Part shown: positions 53,691 through 62,261 of the stretch, one piece after another
Layout: every line of letters begins with the position of its first letter
Position numbering within the stretch: the stretch's first letter is position 1
NCBI GenBank assembly: GCA_030041515.1
Contig: JASHNS010000039.1
Coordinates: 93,603 to 157,602, forward strand
DNA: 64,000 nt
Direction of reading: 5' to 3'
Origin: Acidobacteriaceae bacterium
GTDB lineage: Bacteria > Acidobacteriota > Terriglobia > Terriglobales > Acidobacteriaceae
Made by a program: the position numbers and the translations under genes
The notes under the pieces: generated by a model
Database searches by the model: none
What the model was told of the DNA's origin: nothing
What the model saw: only the letters and a program-made list of their open reading frames with translations

Positions 53691-54086
53691 TCAGCACAAG
53701 CGCGCAACCCCCGGGAAACCGTCGAGTCCACGATCGAAGCTCAGGATCCGCTTCACGCCGTGGATCTGCATCGTCGCCAGATGCACCGCATCCCGCGCGG
53801 AAAGCGTCTTTTGCCCCAATACAATCTGTTTGGCTCGTTCCACCGCCGCCTGATCCACGGGAAACGCCTCATCGACGATGCCCAGCAGCGCATCGAAGGC
53901 CGGCTGAATCGCATCTGGCCGCCCGATCGCGACGTAGCGGTGCAGGATCTCCTGCAGGACTTCCGCGTCGGTCACCAGCCGCTCCCGGTCGCTTACCAGT
54001 TCCTCCAGCAGGCGCCGTGCATCGTTCTTGTGAGGATGAGGAGCACCCACCAAGTACATGGGAATGTTGGAGTCGACGAAAATCAC
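53691..54086 (-). CDS. PIN-domain ribonuclease toxin (VapC type)
   Basis: A 131-residue PIN-domain protein, a Mg-dependent RNase that in VapC toxins cleaves tRNA or rRNA. Active-site acids are visible in [40 protein letters not shown] and [13 protein letters not shown]. The start is a GTG that overlaps the antitoxin stop by four bases (GTGA), the usual coupling order of antitoxin then toxin. Upstream codons in the same frame lie inside the antitoxin gene and are not used. The pair reads opposite to amtB and glnK. Confidence 0.88.
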   Translation of the reverse strand: MIFVDSNIPMYLVGAPHPHKNDARRLLEELVSDRERLVTDAEVLQEILHRYVAIGRPDAIQPAFDALLGIVDEAFPVDQAAVERAKQIVLGQKTLSARDAVHLATMQIHGVKRILSFDRGLDGFPGVARLC

Positions 54087-54340
54087 GCCCGCAAACCCGA
54101 TCCATAGCCCTGCTCGATTTCCTCGTTCATGCGGTCGATATCGGCGGTGGGAAACTCCATGCGCGCCGCCGCGCGAATGACATCGAGTCGGGACGAGACT
54201 TCGCGGGCGGGCTCCCTCCGACGCGCCTGCACCAGCGCCTGCCGCACCCATTCGGCAATGGACATGCGCCGCAACCGCGCCGCGCGCTGGATATCGCGGT
54301 ATTCAGGATCCTGAACGATGACCTGCAGCCGTTTAGCCAT
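54083..54340 (-). CDS. Ribbon-helix-helix antitoxin (VapB type)
   Basis: An 85-residue protein. The N-terminal ~45 residues ([38 protein letters not shown], in pieces) form a ribbon-helix-helix DNA-binding domain. The C-terminal acidic part ([20 protein letters not shown]) is the expected toxin-binding region. It precedes and overlaps the PIN toxin gene. A perfect 26-bp palindrome lies 11 bases upstream of its start and is the likely autoregulatory operator. Confidence 0.86.
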   Translation of the reverse strand: MAKRLQVIVQDPEYRDIQRAARLRRMSIAEWVRQALVQARRREPAREVSSRLDVIRAAARMEFPTADIDRMNEEIEQGYGSGLRA

Positions 54341-54351
54341 AGGATGAGTCT

Positions 54352-54377
54352 ATTTGACTCATCATGATGAGTCAAAT
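54352..54377 (-). promoter_or_regulatory. Perfect 26-bp palindrome, probable toxin-antitoxin operator
   Basis: ATTTGACTCATCA is followed immediately by its exact reverse complement TGATGAGTCAAAT. A further partial half-site GATGAGTC lies at 54344-54350, between it and the antitoxin start. Ribbon-helix-helix antitoxins bind such inverted repeats to repress their own operon. The element also lies about 107 bases upstream of glnK on the other strand. Confidence 0.75.
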
Positions 54378-54456
54378 GCCGCATGAACCGCAACATGGGC
54401 TCGGCTTCCTCCTGTCCCGCATGTCCTCGCGCCTCAGCCTCTGATACTCTGAGTAG

Positions 54457-54822
<366 letters not shown>

Positions 54823-54935
54823 CCCCGCCTCCCCGTTTTTCGAGGCTCGGCCCGCCCTCCCAGGTCGCAGGGACGCATCGCTCTCGCCGTACCCGCTGTA
54901 CGCTGAATGCTAGACGCTGCACCCTGCTTTTCGCC

Positions 54936-57551
54936 ATGACCACCGACCCGTCCAGCCTGGCGCTCCTGCGCAGCCGCTATGAGGAAGACTCAACGCTGCT
55001 GCGCCAGAACTTTGAGCGCACCGGCGACGGCTCCGCCGCCATCCGCCGCCGCGCCCGCGTCGTCGGCAACCTCCTCTGCGAGCTCTGGGAATCCCTCGTC
55101 CCCGGCACCGACAGTTCCCCCATCGCAGTTATCGCCACCGGCGGCTTCGGCCGCCGCGAGCTCTTCCCTCACTCCGACGTCGATGTTCTCTTCCTCTGCG
55201 CCCAGGACAAAATCGAACCCGAATCCCGCGACCTCATCCGCGCCTGCACCCAGGCCATGTGGGACATCGGCCTCCGCGCCAGCCCCGCCATCCGCACCTT
55301 CAAAGAGTGCGAGCGCGTCCACCCCGACAACCTCGAGTTCACCGTCTCTCTCCTCGATCGCCGCTTCCTCACCGGCAACCGCGACCTCTCCCGCAAATTC
55401 GAGAAGGATCTCCTCCCCTCCGTCATCCTCCGCGAGTGGGACACCGTGATCCAGAACCTGGCCGAGATGGCGCGCGCCCGCCACGCCAAATACGGCAACA
55501 CCATCTTCCACGTCGAGCCCAACGTAAAGGAGACTCCCGGCGGCCTGCGCGACTACCACCTCGCCCAGTGGCTCACCCTCCTCAACTCCATCCAGGAGCA
55601 GAAAGCCTGGCCGCGCGCCGCCGCCGACGACTTCTACGGCACCCACGACGAGCCCGAATCCGCCTACGACTTCCTCGCTGCCGTCCGATGTTTTCTCCAT
55701 TACCGCGCCGGCCGCGACGACAACACCCTCGACTGGCACGCCCAGGACGAAGCCGCCGCCCTCTCCATCGGCCTTGAAACCCGCGGCACCTCCGACCCCG
55801 CCTACTGGATGCGTACCTGGTATCGCCAGGCCCGCACCGTCTACCGCCGCGCCACGCTCCTCATGGACGCCGTCCCGCCCCCGCGCCGCTCCTTCTACAA
55901 GCAGTTCCGCCGCAAGCGCGCTCCCGTTCCCGGTACCGACTTCTTCCTCCAGGACGGCCGCCTCGAGCTCGCCGAAGGCGCCATCGTCCACGACGCCGAT
56001 ACGATCCTCCAGGTCTTCGGCCTCATGGCCAAACACGGCTACCGCCTCAGCTTCTCCGCCGAAGACCGCATCGCCGACGCGCTCCCGGTCCTCGCCGTGC
56101 AGATGCCCGAAGGACCGTTCCTGTGGAATTGTCTTCGCGAAGTTCTCCTCGGTCCGTGGGCTGCGCACGCGCTGCGCACCATGCACGCCCTTGGCATCCT
56201 CGAGCTGCTGATCCCCGAATTCCACGGGATCGAATCCCTCGTCATCCGCGACACCTGGCATCGCTACACCGTCGACGAGCATACCTTCCACGTCATCGAC
56301 AACGTCCACCGCCTCCGCCAGCCCCAGCACGACTGGGAAAAGCGCCTCGCCTCGCTCATCCCCGAAATCGATCGCCTCGATCTCTTCTTCCTCGCCCTCC
56401 TCATGCACGACACCGGCAAGTCCCGCCGCAACGGGAACCATGCCACGTCTTCGGTCGAGCTGTGCGAGAGTCTCTTCTCCCGCCTCATGCTCGACGCCGA
56501 CGAGCGCGAAACCGTCCGCCGCGTCATCCGCAATCACCTCGAAATGTCCGCCGCCATGCGTCGCGACATCTTCGACGCAGAAACCATACGCGTCTTCGCC
56601 GAGAAGATCGCCACCCAGCCCCAGCTCAAAATGCTCACGCTGATGACCTACGCCGACATCCGCGCCGTCTCGCCCGAGGCCCTCACCCCGTGGAAGGCCG
56701 ACGCCCTCTGGCAGCTCTACATGAGCGCCTCCAACTTTCTCGATCGTTCCGTCGACGAAGTCCGCTACCACGCCTCCGCCGACCCGGCGCTGCTCAGCCG
56801 CATCGTCGCCCAGCTTCCCGCCAGCCAGTCCGCCGCGCTCCCCGCGACCATGGACGATCTCCGGGTCTTTCTCGAAGGCCTGCCCCAGCGCTACCTGGCC
56901 ACGCGCTCGCCGGAGCAGATCGCCGCCCAGTTCCGCCTCGCCCGCGCCCTCGCTGAGAACCCCGTCCAGCTCGCTTTCCGCGCCCTCCGCCAGCTCAACG
57001 AGCTCACCGTGGTCACACCCGACCGCCCCGGGCTCTTCGCCGACGTGGCCGGCGTCCTCTCCGCCTGGGGCATGAACATCGTCAAAGCCGACGCCTTCTC
57101 CAACGCCGCCGGCATCATCGTCGACACGTTCCAGTTCACGGACGCGTACCGCACCCTCGAGCTGAACGCCTCCGAGATCGATCGCTTTCTTGCGAGCGTT
57201 CGCGACACCGTCGCCCGCCGCGTCTCCGTCGAGGAGCTCCTCCGCAGCCGCCACGTCAAACACACCCGCCCCCGCGTCACCGTCGAAACCCGCCTCGAGT
57301 TCGACAACGACGCTTCCACGCACTCCACGCTGCTCCAGATCGTCACCCAGGACACGCCCGGCCTGCTGCGCGCCATCGCGCTCAGCTTCGCCGCCTGCGG
57401 CTGCAACATCGAAGTGGCCCTCATCGATACCGAAGGCGAAGCCGCCATCGACGTCTTCTACCTCACCCACTCCGGCCGCAAACTGGACGACCCCCTCCAG
57501 GCCGCGCTCAGCGAATCCATCACCCACCGCCTCCACCACCTCCGCCAGTAA
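54936..57551 (+). CDS. glnD: Bifunctional PII uridylyltransferase/uridylyl-removing enzyme
   Basis: An 871-residue glutamine sensor that adds UMP to PII under nitrogen limitation and removes it when glutamine is high. The nucleotidyltransferase motif GGFGRRELFPHSDVDVLFL lies at residues 69-87 with Asp81 and Asp83. The HD hydrolase site is His491-Asp492 in LLMHDTGKSRRNGNH. Two C-terminal ACT domains (LTVVTPDRPGLFADVAGVLS; LLQIVTQDTPGLLRAIALSF) bind glutamine. It lies 113 bp downstream of glnK, completing the amtB-glnK-glnD module. The length is close to the proteobacterial enzyme. Confidence 0.96.
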   Translation: MTTDPSSLALLRSRYEEDSTLLRQNFERTGDGSAAIRRRARVVGNLLCELWESLVPGTDSSPIAVIATGGFGRRELFPHSDVDVLFLCAQDKIEPESRDLIRACTQAMWDIGLRASPAIRTFKECERVHPDNLEFTVSLLDRRFLTGNRDLSRKFEKDLLPSVILREWDTVIQNLAEMARARHAKYGNTIFHVEPNVKETPGGLRDYHLAQWLTLLNSIQEQKAWPRAAADDFYGTHDEPESAYDFLAAVRCFLHYRAGRDDNTLDWHAQDEAAALSIGLETRGTSDPAYWMRTWYRQARTVYRRATLLMDAVPPPRRSFYKQFRRKRAPVPGTDFFLQDGRLELAEGAIVHDADTILQVFGLMAKHGYRLSFSAEDRIADALPVLAVQMPEGPFLWNCLREVLLGPWAAHALRTMHALGILELLIPEFHGIESLVIRDTWHRYTVDEHTFHVIDNVHRLRQPQHDWEKRLASLIPEIDRLDLFFLALLMHDTGKSRRNGNHATSSVELCESLFSRLMLDADERETVRRVIRNHLEMSAAMRRDIFDAETIRVFAEKIATQPQLKMLTLMTYADIRAVSPEALTPWKADALWQLYMSASNFLDRSVDEVRYHASADPALLSRIVAQLPASQSAALPATMDDLRVFLEGLPQRYLATRSPEQIAAQFRLARALAENPVQLAFRALRQLNELTVVTPDRPGLFADVAGVLSAWGMNIVKADAFSNAAGIIVDTFQFTDAYRTLELNASEIDRFLASVRDTVARRVSVEELLRSRHVKHTRPRVTVETRLEFDNDASTHSTLLQIVTQDTPGLLRAIALSFAACGCNIEVALIDTEGEAAIDVFYLTHSGRKLDDPLQAALSESITHRLHHLRQ

Positions 57552-57578
57552 ACGTCACGTTTGCAGTTACAAAAGCTG

Positions 57579-57775
57579 TCATCCTGAGCGGAGCATCACG
57601 CAGCTCTGCTGCGTGATGCGCAGTCGAAGGACCTGCATTTCCTCCGGTCATCCTGAGCGCAGCATCCCGCAGCCGCGCTTCGCGATGCGCAGTCGGAGAG
57701 CCTGCATTTCCTCCGGTCATCCTGAGCGGAGCATCCCGCAGCTCTGCTGCGGGATGCGCAGTCGAAAGCCTGCCC
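57579..57775. repeat. Tandem triplicate of a ~68-bp hairpin-bearing repeat
   Basis: Units start at 57579, 57647 and 57716 with GTCATCCTGAGCG. Each contains an inverted repeat: GCATCACGCAGC-TCT-GCTGCGTGATGC in unit 1 and GCATCCCGCAGC-TCT-GCTGCGGGATGC in unit 3, both perfect; unit 2 is imperfect. Two units end in CCTGCATTTCCTCCG. A single related copy is at 1148-1210. Confidence 0.85.
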
Positions 57776-57871
57776 TGAGCGAAGGGTGCACAGCATCCGA
57801 GTCGAACGGGGACCTGCCTTTCTCACAAATCCGTCATCTTAAGCGCCGCGCAGCCACACCGCCACCACCCC

Positions 57872-57995
57872 ACGCGCCGGAGGCGCAACGCAGAATGAGC
57901 CCAGCACTTCAGCACGCCAGCGCGCCGTGCGCGCTGGCGTGCGGAGTGCTGGGAAAGCCCCCAATCAACTCGCCGAGTCCCGGCGGGACGGCGCT
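57872..57995. repeat. CGCCGGAGGCGCA-type repeat with nested hairpin
   Basis: This matches the copy at 37981-38068 at both ends (ACGCGCCGGAGGCGCAA...GAGTCCCGGCGGGACGGC). In its CCCAGCAC/GTGCTGGG stem the loop is replaced by a 14-bp perfect inverted repeat, GCACGCCAGCGCGC with GCGCGCTGGCGTGC. Confidence 0.8.
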
Positions 57996-58161
57996 CAGGA
58001 CTCCATCGGCCTGACCGCCGGGAGCCTTACAACCTGGCCTGAAGCGAAGCGAACCGCCCTGCCCGACTCTGGCAGATGGGGGAGAGCACAAATCTTTCCC
58101 CCTTGACTCCTCCCCCTCCCATCGGCCATCCTGCTGTCCCCCCGCAATTCAGGAGATTTCC

Positions 58162-58953
58162 GTGGCGACAGCTCCAGCCGTCCAGCGTCCGCGCACCACT
58201 CTGCACACTCGCGCCTCGTGGAGTTCCCGCGACGACCGTATCCCGTCCGCCGTCTGGCTCGCCATCCTCTGGATCGGCATGATCGCCGGCTTCGGCTTCG
58301 ACATCCCCGGCTTCCTCGCCGAGCAGCCGCCCCCGCCCAAAGTCCTCTTCGTCCACGCCTTCATCTTCTCCGCGTGGATGTTCATTCTCACCGCCCAGGT
58401 GCTCTTCGTCCTCGGCGACCGCGTCGCCTGGCACAAAAAGATGGGCTGGCTCGCCGCCGGATGGGCCGGCCTCATGGCCCTCTTCGGTCCCTGGGCCGCC
58501 ATGGCCAGCGAGGCGTACTTCCTGCAAATCACCGGCCGGAAACCCTTCTTCGCCTACACCCAGTTCCTCTCCGTCAACCTCGTCGATATCGTTGGCTTCC
58601 TCGCCCTGCTCGTCTGGGGCCTCACCCTCCGCAAAAATCCCGCCGCTCATCGCCGCATCATGATCCTGGCCACCGTCTCGCTCGCCGACCCCGGCTTTGC
58701 CCGCGTCAGCGGCCACCTCCTCAGCGTGCACACTCACTCCGGTCCGGCCTTCTTTCTCAAGATGTTCTATGGCAACGTGCTCCTCATCGCCCTCATGGCC
58801 GCATGGGACTGGTACCGCCGCCGCCTCATGCGCTCCTTCGTCTGGGGAGCCGCGGCCCTCCTCGCCGCCGAATTTCTCGCCTCCGCCCTCTACTTCTGGG
58901 AGCCCTGGAAGCAGCTCACCCTCTCCGCCGTCCAGGCCTGGGCCAGGCTCTAA
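58162..58953 (+). CDS. Multi-pass membrane protein, unknown
   Basis: A 263-residue protein with about seven hydrophobic helices. Its GTG start follows AGGAG. Histidines occur within or near helices (LFVHAFIFSAWMFILTAQVLF; VAWHKKMGWLAAGWAG; SGHLLSVHTHSGPAFF), a layout reminiscent of haem- or copper-binding membrane proteins such as DUF2306/cytochrome b561-like families, but no firm assignment is possible. The N-terminal ~30 residues are hydrophilic. It stands alone between a repeat island and a long gene-free stretch. Confidence 0.75.
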   Translation: MATAPAVQRPRTTLHTRASWSSRDDRIPSAVWLAILWIGMIAGFGFDIPGFLAEQPPPPKVLFVHAFIFSAWMFILTAQVLFVLGDRVAWHKKMGWLAAGWAGLMALFGPWAAMASEAYFLQITGRKPFFAYTQFLSVNLVDIVGFLALLVWGLTLRKNPAAHRRIMILATVSLADPGFARVSGHLLSVHTHSGPAFFLKMFYGNVLLIALMAAWDWYRRRLMRSFVWGAAALLAAEFLASALYFWEPWKQLTLSAVQAWARL

Positions 58954-59567
58954 CGCGCACGCGCCCGCCGGCAGCGAAGTCACGCCTCGCGACGTCGGCC
59001 TCAAAAACTGTCAAGACGCACGCCCCAAAACGAAAGTAATCCCCACTCATTCCACGCCACTTCCCCGCCATAACTCCCGAAGATATTTGGCAGGCTAATT
59101 CTTCCCGCTTGATATACTGAACTTAGAGTGGAAAAAGAAAAGGACTCGCATCCCGCGAGTCCTTTTCTTTTCGCCTGCACCCTGCTCCGGCCTGCTGGTT
59201 TCGCCTTTCTATGCCCTGTGCTTTGTGCTCTGTCCTGTGTGTTCTAACTCGCGGCCGTCACATGGTCACGCGCGTCCCTGAGCCCCGCACAGACGGTCGT
59301 CTCATGATCATTCGCGGCCATCTCGCTTCTGCCCCTGAATCAATCAGATCGCCTCGCCGCGGCGCTCGGTCGCCAGCTCGCGGCTCTCACCTGAACAGGC
59401 TCGCGGCCTCGATACACCTGATACTGGCAAAACGACTTGCGCGTCGCTCCGGCGCGACCGCTCCGGCTACGCTCTGCATTTTCGGTCAAGCGTCGAATAA
59501 CCCGTGGCAGAAATGCAGACGAAAAGCCGGCCGCTCCTGACTACTGATCACTGACTACTGGTTTCTT
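58954..59567. other. Gene-free stretch of 614 bp with a strong hairpin
   Basis: Apart from the hairpin at 59133-59171 I see no gene. A 109-codon open frame in the second half has no ribosome site and an arginine-rich, shuffled-looking composition. Short degenerate repeats (TGACTACTGATCACTGACTACTGG) lie close to the end of the DUF3443 gene. Confidence 0.6.
59133..59171. terminator. Strong bidirectional terminator-like hairpin
   Basis: AAAAGAAAAGGACTCGC and GCGAGTCCTTTTCTTTT pair over 17 bp around the loop ATCCC. The A-rich left flank and T-rich right flank make it work in both directions, and the flanking genes converge. TTGGCA (59087) and TATACT (59113) upstream resemble promoter elements with a long 20-bp spacing. 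Confidence 0.75.
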
Positions 59568-60887
59568 TCAGTACGCCCACCACGGCCCAGCCGGCGCGCC
59601 CGACGGCATCTTCTGCCCGTCGATGGCGTTGTAGACGTTCACTCCATAGAAGAACGGCAGCCCCCAGTCAAAGCCCACCCCGGAAGGGTTCGTCCCGGCC
59701 AGCTGGCTCATCGCCGCGTCGGTATCTGTCGACGCGCTCGTAAACAGCGACTCCGCATTCGCCACACTGAAATTCGTCGTCTTCGACGCTCCGTTCGCTC
59801 CCTCGTTCGTCGCCGAAAGCGCCTGCGTCGATGACGGACAGTACCACGACGAAAGATTGCCCACCGCGGTATTCGAGGGACAGGTCGCGATCTTCCTCGC
59901 GTTCGGGAAGAACAGCCCATTCGAGCCGCTGTCGATAAAACTACCTGCCCCCGCACAGGTCGAGCCCGGGCTGTACGTCTTGCCGCTGAAGACGGTGGTG
60001 AAATCGTCGCACGTTTGCGTGAAGACCGTGGCGCCTGAGGCAAGCTGATTGTTTGACTCCGTTCCGATCCCAAACACCAGCGACCCGCTCACCGTCGCCT
60101 GGCTGCCTGAAACCGCCGGCAACTCCACAATCACCCCGTTGTTGTCCGCCGGCAGCAGCGCCACCGGATTCGTCACCTGGTTCGCCACTGCGACAAACGC
60201 CTCGCCGCACGTGCTGCCCGAGCATGTGAAATAAAGCGGGGGCGGCGTGCTGATGCCCGACGTCGGCGAGCACGCGCTGCCGCCCTCGTAAAAGCAGTCC
60301 GTTGGCTCCGTCCCCACCCCCAGAATTCCATTCGCTCCCAGCAACTGCACCGTGTTCTCATTCGTCGAGCCACCGTTCGAGCACGCCGTGGGCACCCCCG
60401 TGTTGCCGCTGCTGATCACCTGAATCGGCACGCTCTTCGCCGTTTCCCCGCCCATCTCCACATCCGCCTGCTCCACCGGGCCCCACAAATACGTGCCGTC
60501 CACAAACGTCACGCAGTTGTAGGCCGCCGAGCCGTTCGACGCATCCACCGCAGGCAGTCCCAGCGACGAAACCGACGACTGGAAGACGCGCAGCCCCACG
60601 GACCCCGTATCTACCAGCAGATTGTCGATGGTCGTGCACGTCGTTGTCCCCGGAGCGCACACCGTCACCGTGGCAAATGCGGCATTCTCATAGATTGACC
60701 CGTTCGCCTGCTTCGCCGTCGGGCCGCCGTCCACCGCAATGGGCAGAACATTCGCTCCGCTGCTTGTCGTCGTGGTGGTCGTCGTCGACTTCGCCTGGCT
60801 GGAACCGCCGCCGCATCCCGCAGCCCATCCCAGGCCTGCCAAAAACAGGCAAAACAACAATCTCCGCACAAAATATCGCGTTGTCAT
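59568..60887 (-). CDS. DUF3443 family lipoprotein
   Basis: A 439-residue exported protein with lipobox LGWAAGC and a Thr-rich linker. The DUF3443 core begins VLPIAVDGGPTAKQANGSIYENAAFATVTVC (in pieces) and includes NLLVDTGSVGLRVFQSSV, ADVEMGGETAKSVPIQVIS, LGANGILGVGTEP and SFIDSGSNGLFFPNARKI, ending with DWGLPFFYGVNVYNAIDG. The paired DTGSVGLR and DSGSNGLF motifs look like the two active-site segments of aspartic peptidases, so a pepsin-like fold is plausible. Its ATG overlaps the stop of the DUF2844 gene (ATGA), so the two are coupled. Confidence 0.9.
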   Translation of the reverse strand: MTTRYFVRRLLFCLFLAGLGWAAGCGGGSSQAKSTTTTTTTSSGANVLPIAVDGGPTAKQANGSIYENAAFATVTVCAPGTTTCTTIDNLLVDTGSVGLRVFQSSVSSLGLPAVDASNGSAAYNCVTFVDGTYLWGPVEQADVEMGGETAKSVPIQVISSGNTGVPTACSNGGSTNENTVQLLGANGILGVGTEPTDCFYEGGSACSPTSGISTPPPLYFTCSGSTCGEAFVAVANQVTNPVALLPADNNGVIVELPAVSGSQATVSGSLVFGIGTESNNQLASGATVFTQTCDDFTTVFSGKTYSPGSTCAGAGSFIDSGSNGLFFPNARKIATCPSNTAVGNLSSWYCPSSTQALSATNEGANGASKTTNFSVANAESLFTSASTDTDAAMSQLAGTNPSGVGFDWGLPFFYGVNVYNAIDGQKMPSGAPAGPWWAY

Positions 60888-61372
60888 TGGATCTGGTCCG
60901 CCCGCACGCCGGCCGGGATCACGTCAGGCAAATACGCCCGCCCGTAATACGCGCCCATGTGCCCGAAGGTTTGCACCACCAGGCCCCGCTCCTGGATGTT
61001 CAGCGGATGGTGTCCGTACCCCTGCGGCCGCTGCGTCTGAAGCGCGTCCGAATACTCCTGAAAATACTTCCCCAGAATCTGCTGCATCGACGGTGGAAAC
61101 TGCCCACGCCACGTCACCGCAAAAACGGTTCCTTCACTGGTCACATACTCGTCCACCACCGTGCCGTACGGCGCCCGCATCTCCTCCACGGTGTAGCTGG
61201 CCAGGTGCGCCACGCTCACCTGTGCGTTCATCGCCACGCGGTCCTGCGCAACGGACTGCACGCTCCCGCCCAGCGATGCAAACGCCGGCGCAGCCAGGGT
61301 CGCCGTTGCCAGCATCACGCCCGCGCTCCGCAGCCGCACGCGCCTGAAAAACCTGAAACCGGCAATGTTCAC
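60884..61372 (-). CDS. DUF2844 family exported protein
   Basis: A 162-residue protein starting at GTG. The signal region (SAGVMLATATLAAPAFASLGGS) leads into the DUF2844 core: VSVAHLASYTVEEMRAPYGTVVDEYVTSEGTVFAVTWRG (in pieces), PSMQQILGKYFQEYSDAL and HHPLNIQERGLVVQTFGHMGAYYGRAYLPDVIP (in pieces). Function is unknown; the gene is regularly found upstream of DUF3443, as here with a four-base overlap. The two products are probably exported together. Confidence 0.88.
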   Translation of the reverse strand: MNIAGFRFFRRVRLRSAGVMLATATLAAPAFASLGGSVQSVAQDRVAMNAQVSVAHLASYTVEEMRAPYGTVVDEYVTSEGTVFAVTWRGQFPPSMQQILGKYFQEYSDALQTQRPQGYGHHPLNIQERGLVVQTFGHMGAYYGRAYLPDVIPAGVRADQIQ

Positions 61373-61696
61373 TCGAATTCACCCCACTTTTGCATTCGAT
61401 GCGCCCCATCGAATCAGACGCCATCCGCGGGGACGAGGTTTGCGCGCCGTTTCCGGCCTCAAAATCCCGTCAGGACCACACTCCGGTGCCGGAAAACACA
61501 GGGGCAGACAGCCATCCCCGGTTCTCCCGTGTCCAATGCCGAACATCGCCGCCCCAAAACGGACAGCGGGTATGCCTCCACCTTTGAGAATCGCTATGAT
61601 TCTGCGCGGTTTGGCTGCGCGAGGATTTGGCCCGGCACATGCTCCTTCAGCAATCACCCGCCCCTTGACGCGGGAGCCCACGCCGGAGGGATCACC
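61373..61696. other. Divergent intergenic region of 324 bp
   Basis: Lies between the DUF2844 gene and the NIPSNAP-like gene, which are transcribed away from each other, so it should hold both promoters. I cannot place convincing -35/-10 pairs. GGAGGG near its right end is the ribosome site of the NIPSNAP-like gene. Confidence 0.5.
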
Positions 61697-62155
61697 ATGA
61701 TTGCGAACCTGTCAGGAGCCTGGAAAATCGGCGTCACGGCAGTGCTTTCCTTTGCCTGCGGATCGCTCATCCCCGCCCACCGCGGCCGCGCTCCCGAGGT
61801 GAAAGCCGCCAGCCCCCAGGTCTTCCAGCTGATGGTCTATCACACCCAGCCAGGCCAGGTGCCCGCGCTCGCATCGATCTTTCAGAGCGTATCCAGACTC
61901 CAGGCCAAACACGGCCTCCGGGCCATCGGCTACTGGGTGCCCCAGGATGACTCACCCGCCTGGAAAGACACTTTCGTCTACCTGCTGGCTCATACCAGTC
62001 AGCAGGATGCGGAGAAGAACTGGGACGCGCTGCACGCCGACCCAGCTTTTCTCCCCTACCGCAACGCTGCGGTGCCTCTCATCCACCAGGTGAATGGAGT
62101 CTTCGCGGTGGACGAAGTCTTCATGCAGCCCACCGCCTTCTCCCCCATGCAGTAG
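61697..62155 (+). CDS. NIPSNAP-like exported protein
   Basis: A 152-residue protein. The ATG at 61697 follows GGAGGG closely. A hydrophobic leader (MIANLSGAWKIGVTAVLSFACGS) suggests membrane anchoring or export. The rest is one dimeric alpha-beta barrel unit of the NIPSNAP family: FQLMVYHTQPGQVPALASIF, GYWVPQDDSPAWKDTFVYLLAH and AEKNWDALHADPAFLPYRNAA. Family function is unknown; bacterial members are often paired with oxidoreductases, but no such partner is present here. A tpiA gene converges from downstream. Confidence 0.8.
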   Translation: MIANLSGAWKIGVTAVLSFACGSLIPAHRGRAPEVKAASPQVFQLMVYHTQPGQVPALASIFQSVSRLQAKHGLRAIGYWVPQDDSPAWKDTFVYLLAHTSQQDAEKNWDALHADPAFLPYRNAAVPLIHQVNGVFAVDEVFMQPTAFSPMQ

Positions 62156-62261
62156 GCGACTCCGCGTCGACCCTCTTTCCGCTCTCCTGCAGCTGACTCC
62201 GGTCTTCTGTCGATTCACTGCTGACTACCGGCTACTGATGACTGTTCACGGATCACTGTTT

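Larger units (their letters stand above)
57552..58161. repeat. Gene-free repeat island (610 bp)
   Basis: Contains three tandem 68-69 bp units (57579-57775), a fragment GTCATCTTAAGCGCCGCG at about 57834, and a CGCCGGAGGCGCAACGCAG unit with an enlarged nested hairpin (57872-57995). The last ~165 bases hold the leader and GTG start region of the next gene. No coding sequence is credible here. Confidence 0.8.

Noticed and set aside
54990..57539. An 849-codon open frame antisense to glnD
   Set aside because: glnD has complete catalytic and ACT motifs; the antisense product is a Gly/Glu/Val/Asp-rich sequence with no motif, a by-product of high third-position GC.
57579..57775. Possible CRISPR array
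   Set aside because: The whole ~68-bp unit repeats, including the segment that would be a spacer; there are no unique spacers and no cas genes.
59211..59540. A 109-codon plus-strand frame in the gap before the DUF3443 gene
   Set aside because: No ribosome site, Arg/Ser/Ala-rich random-looking composition and no recognisable domain.
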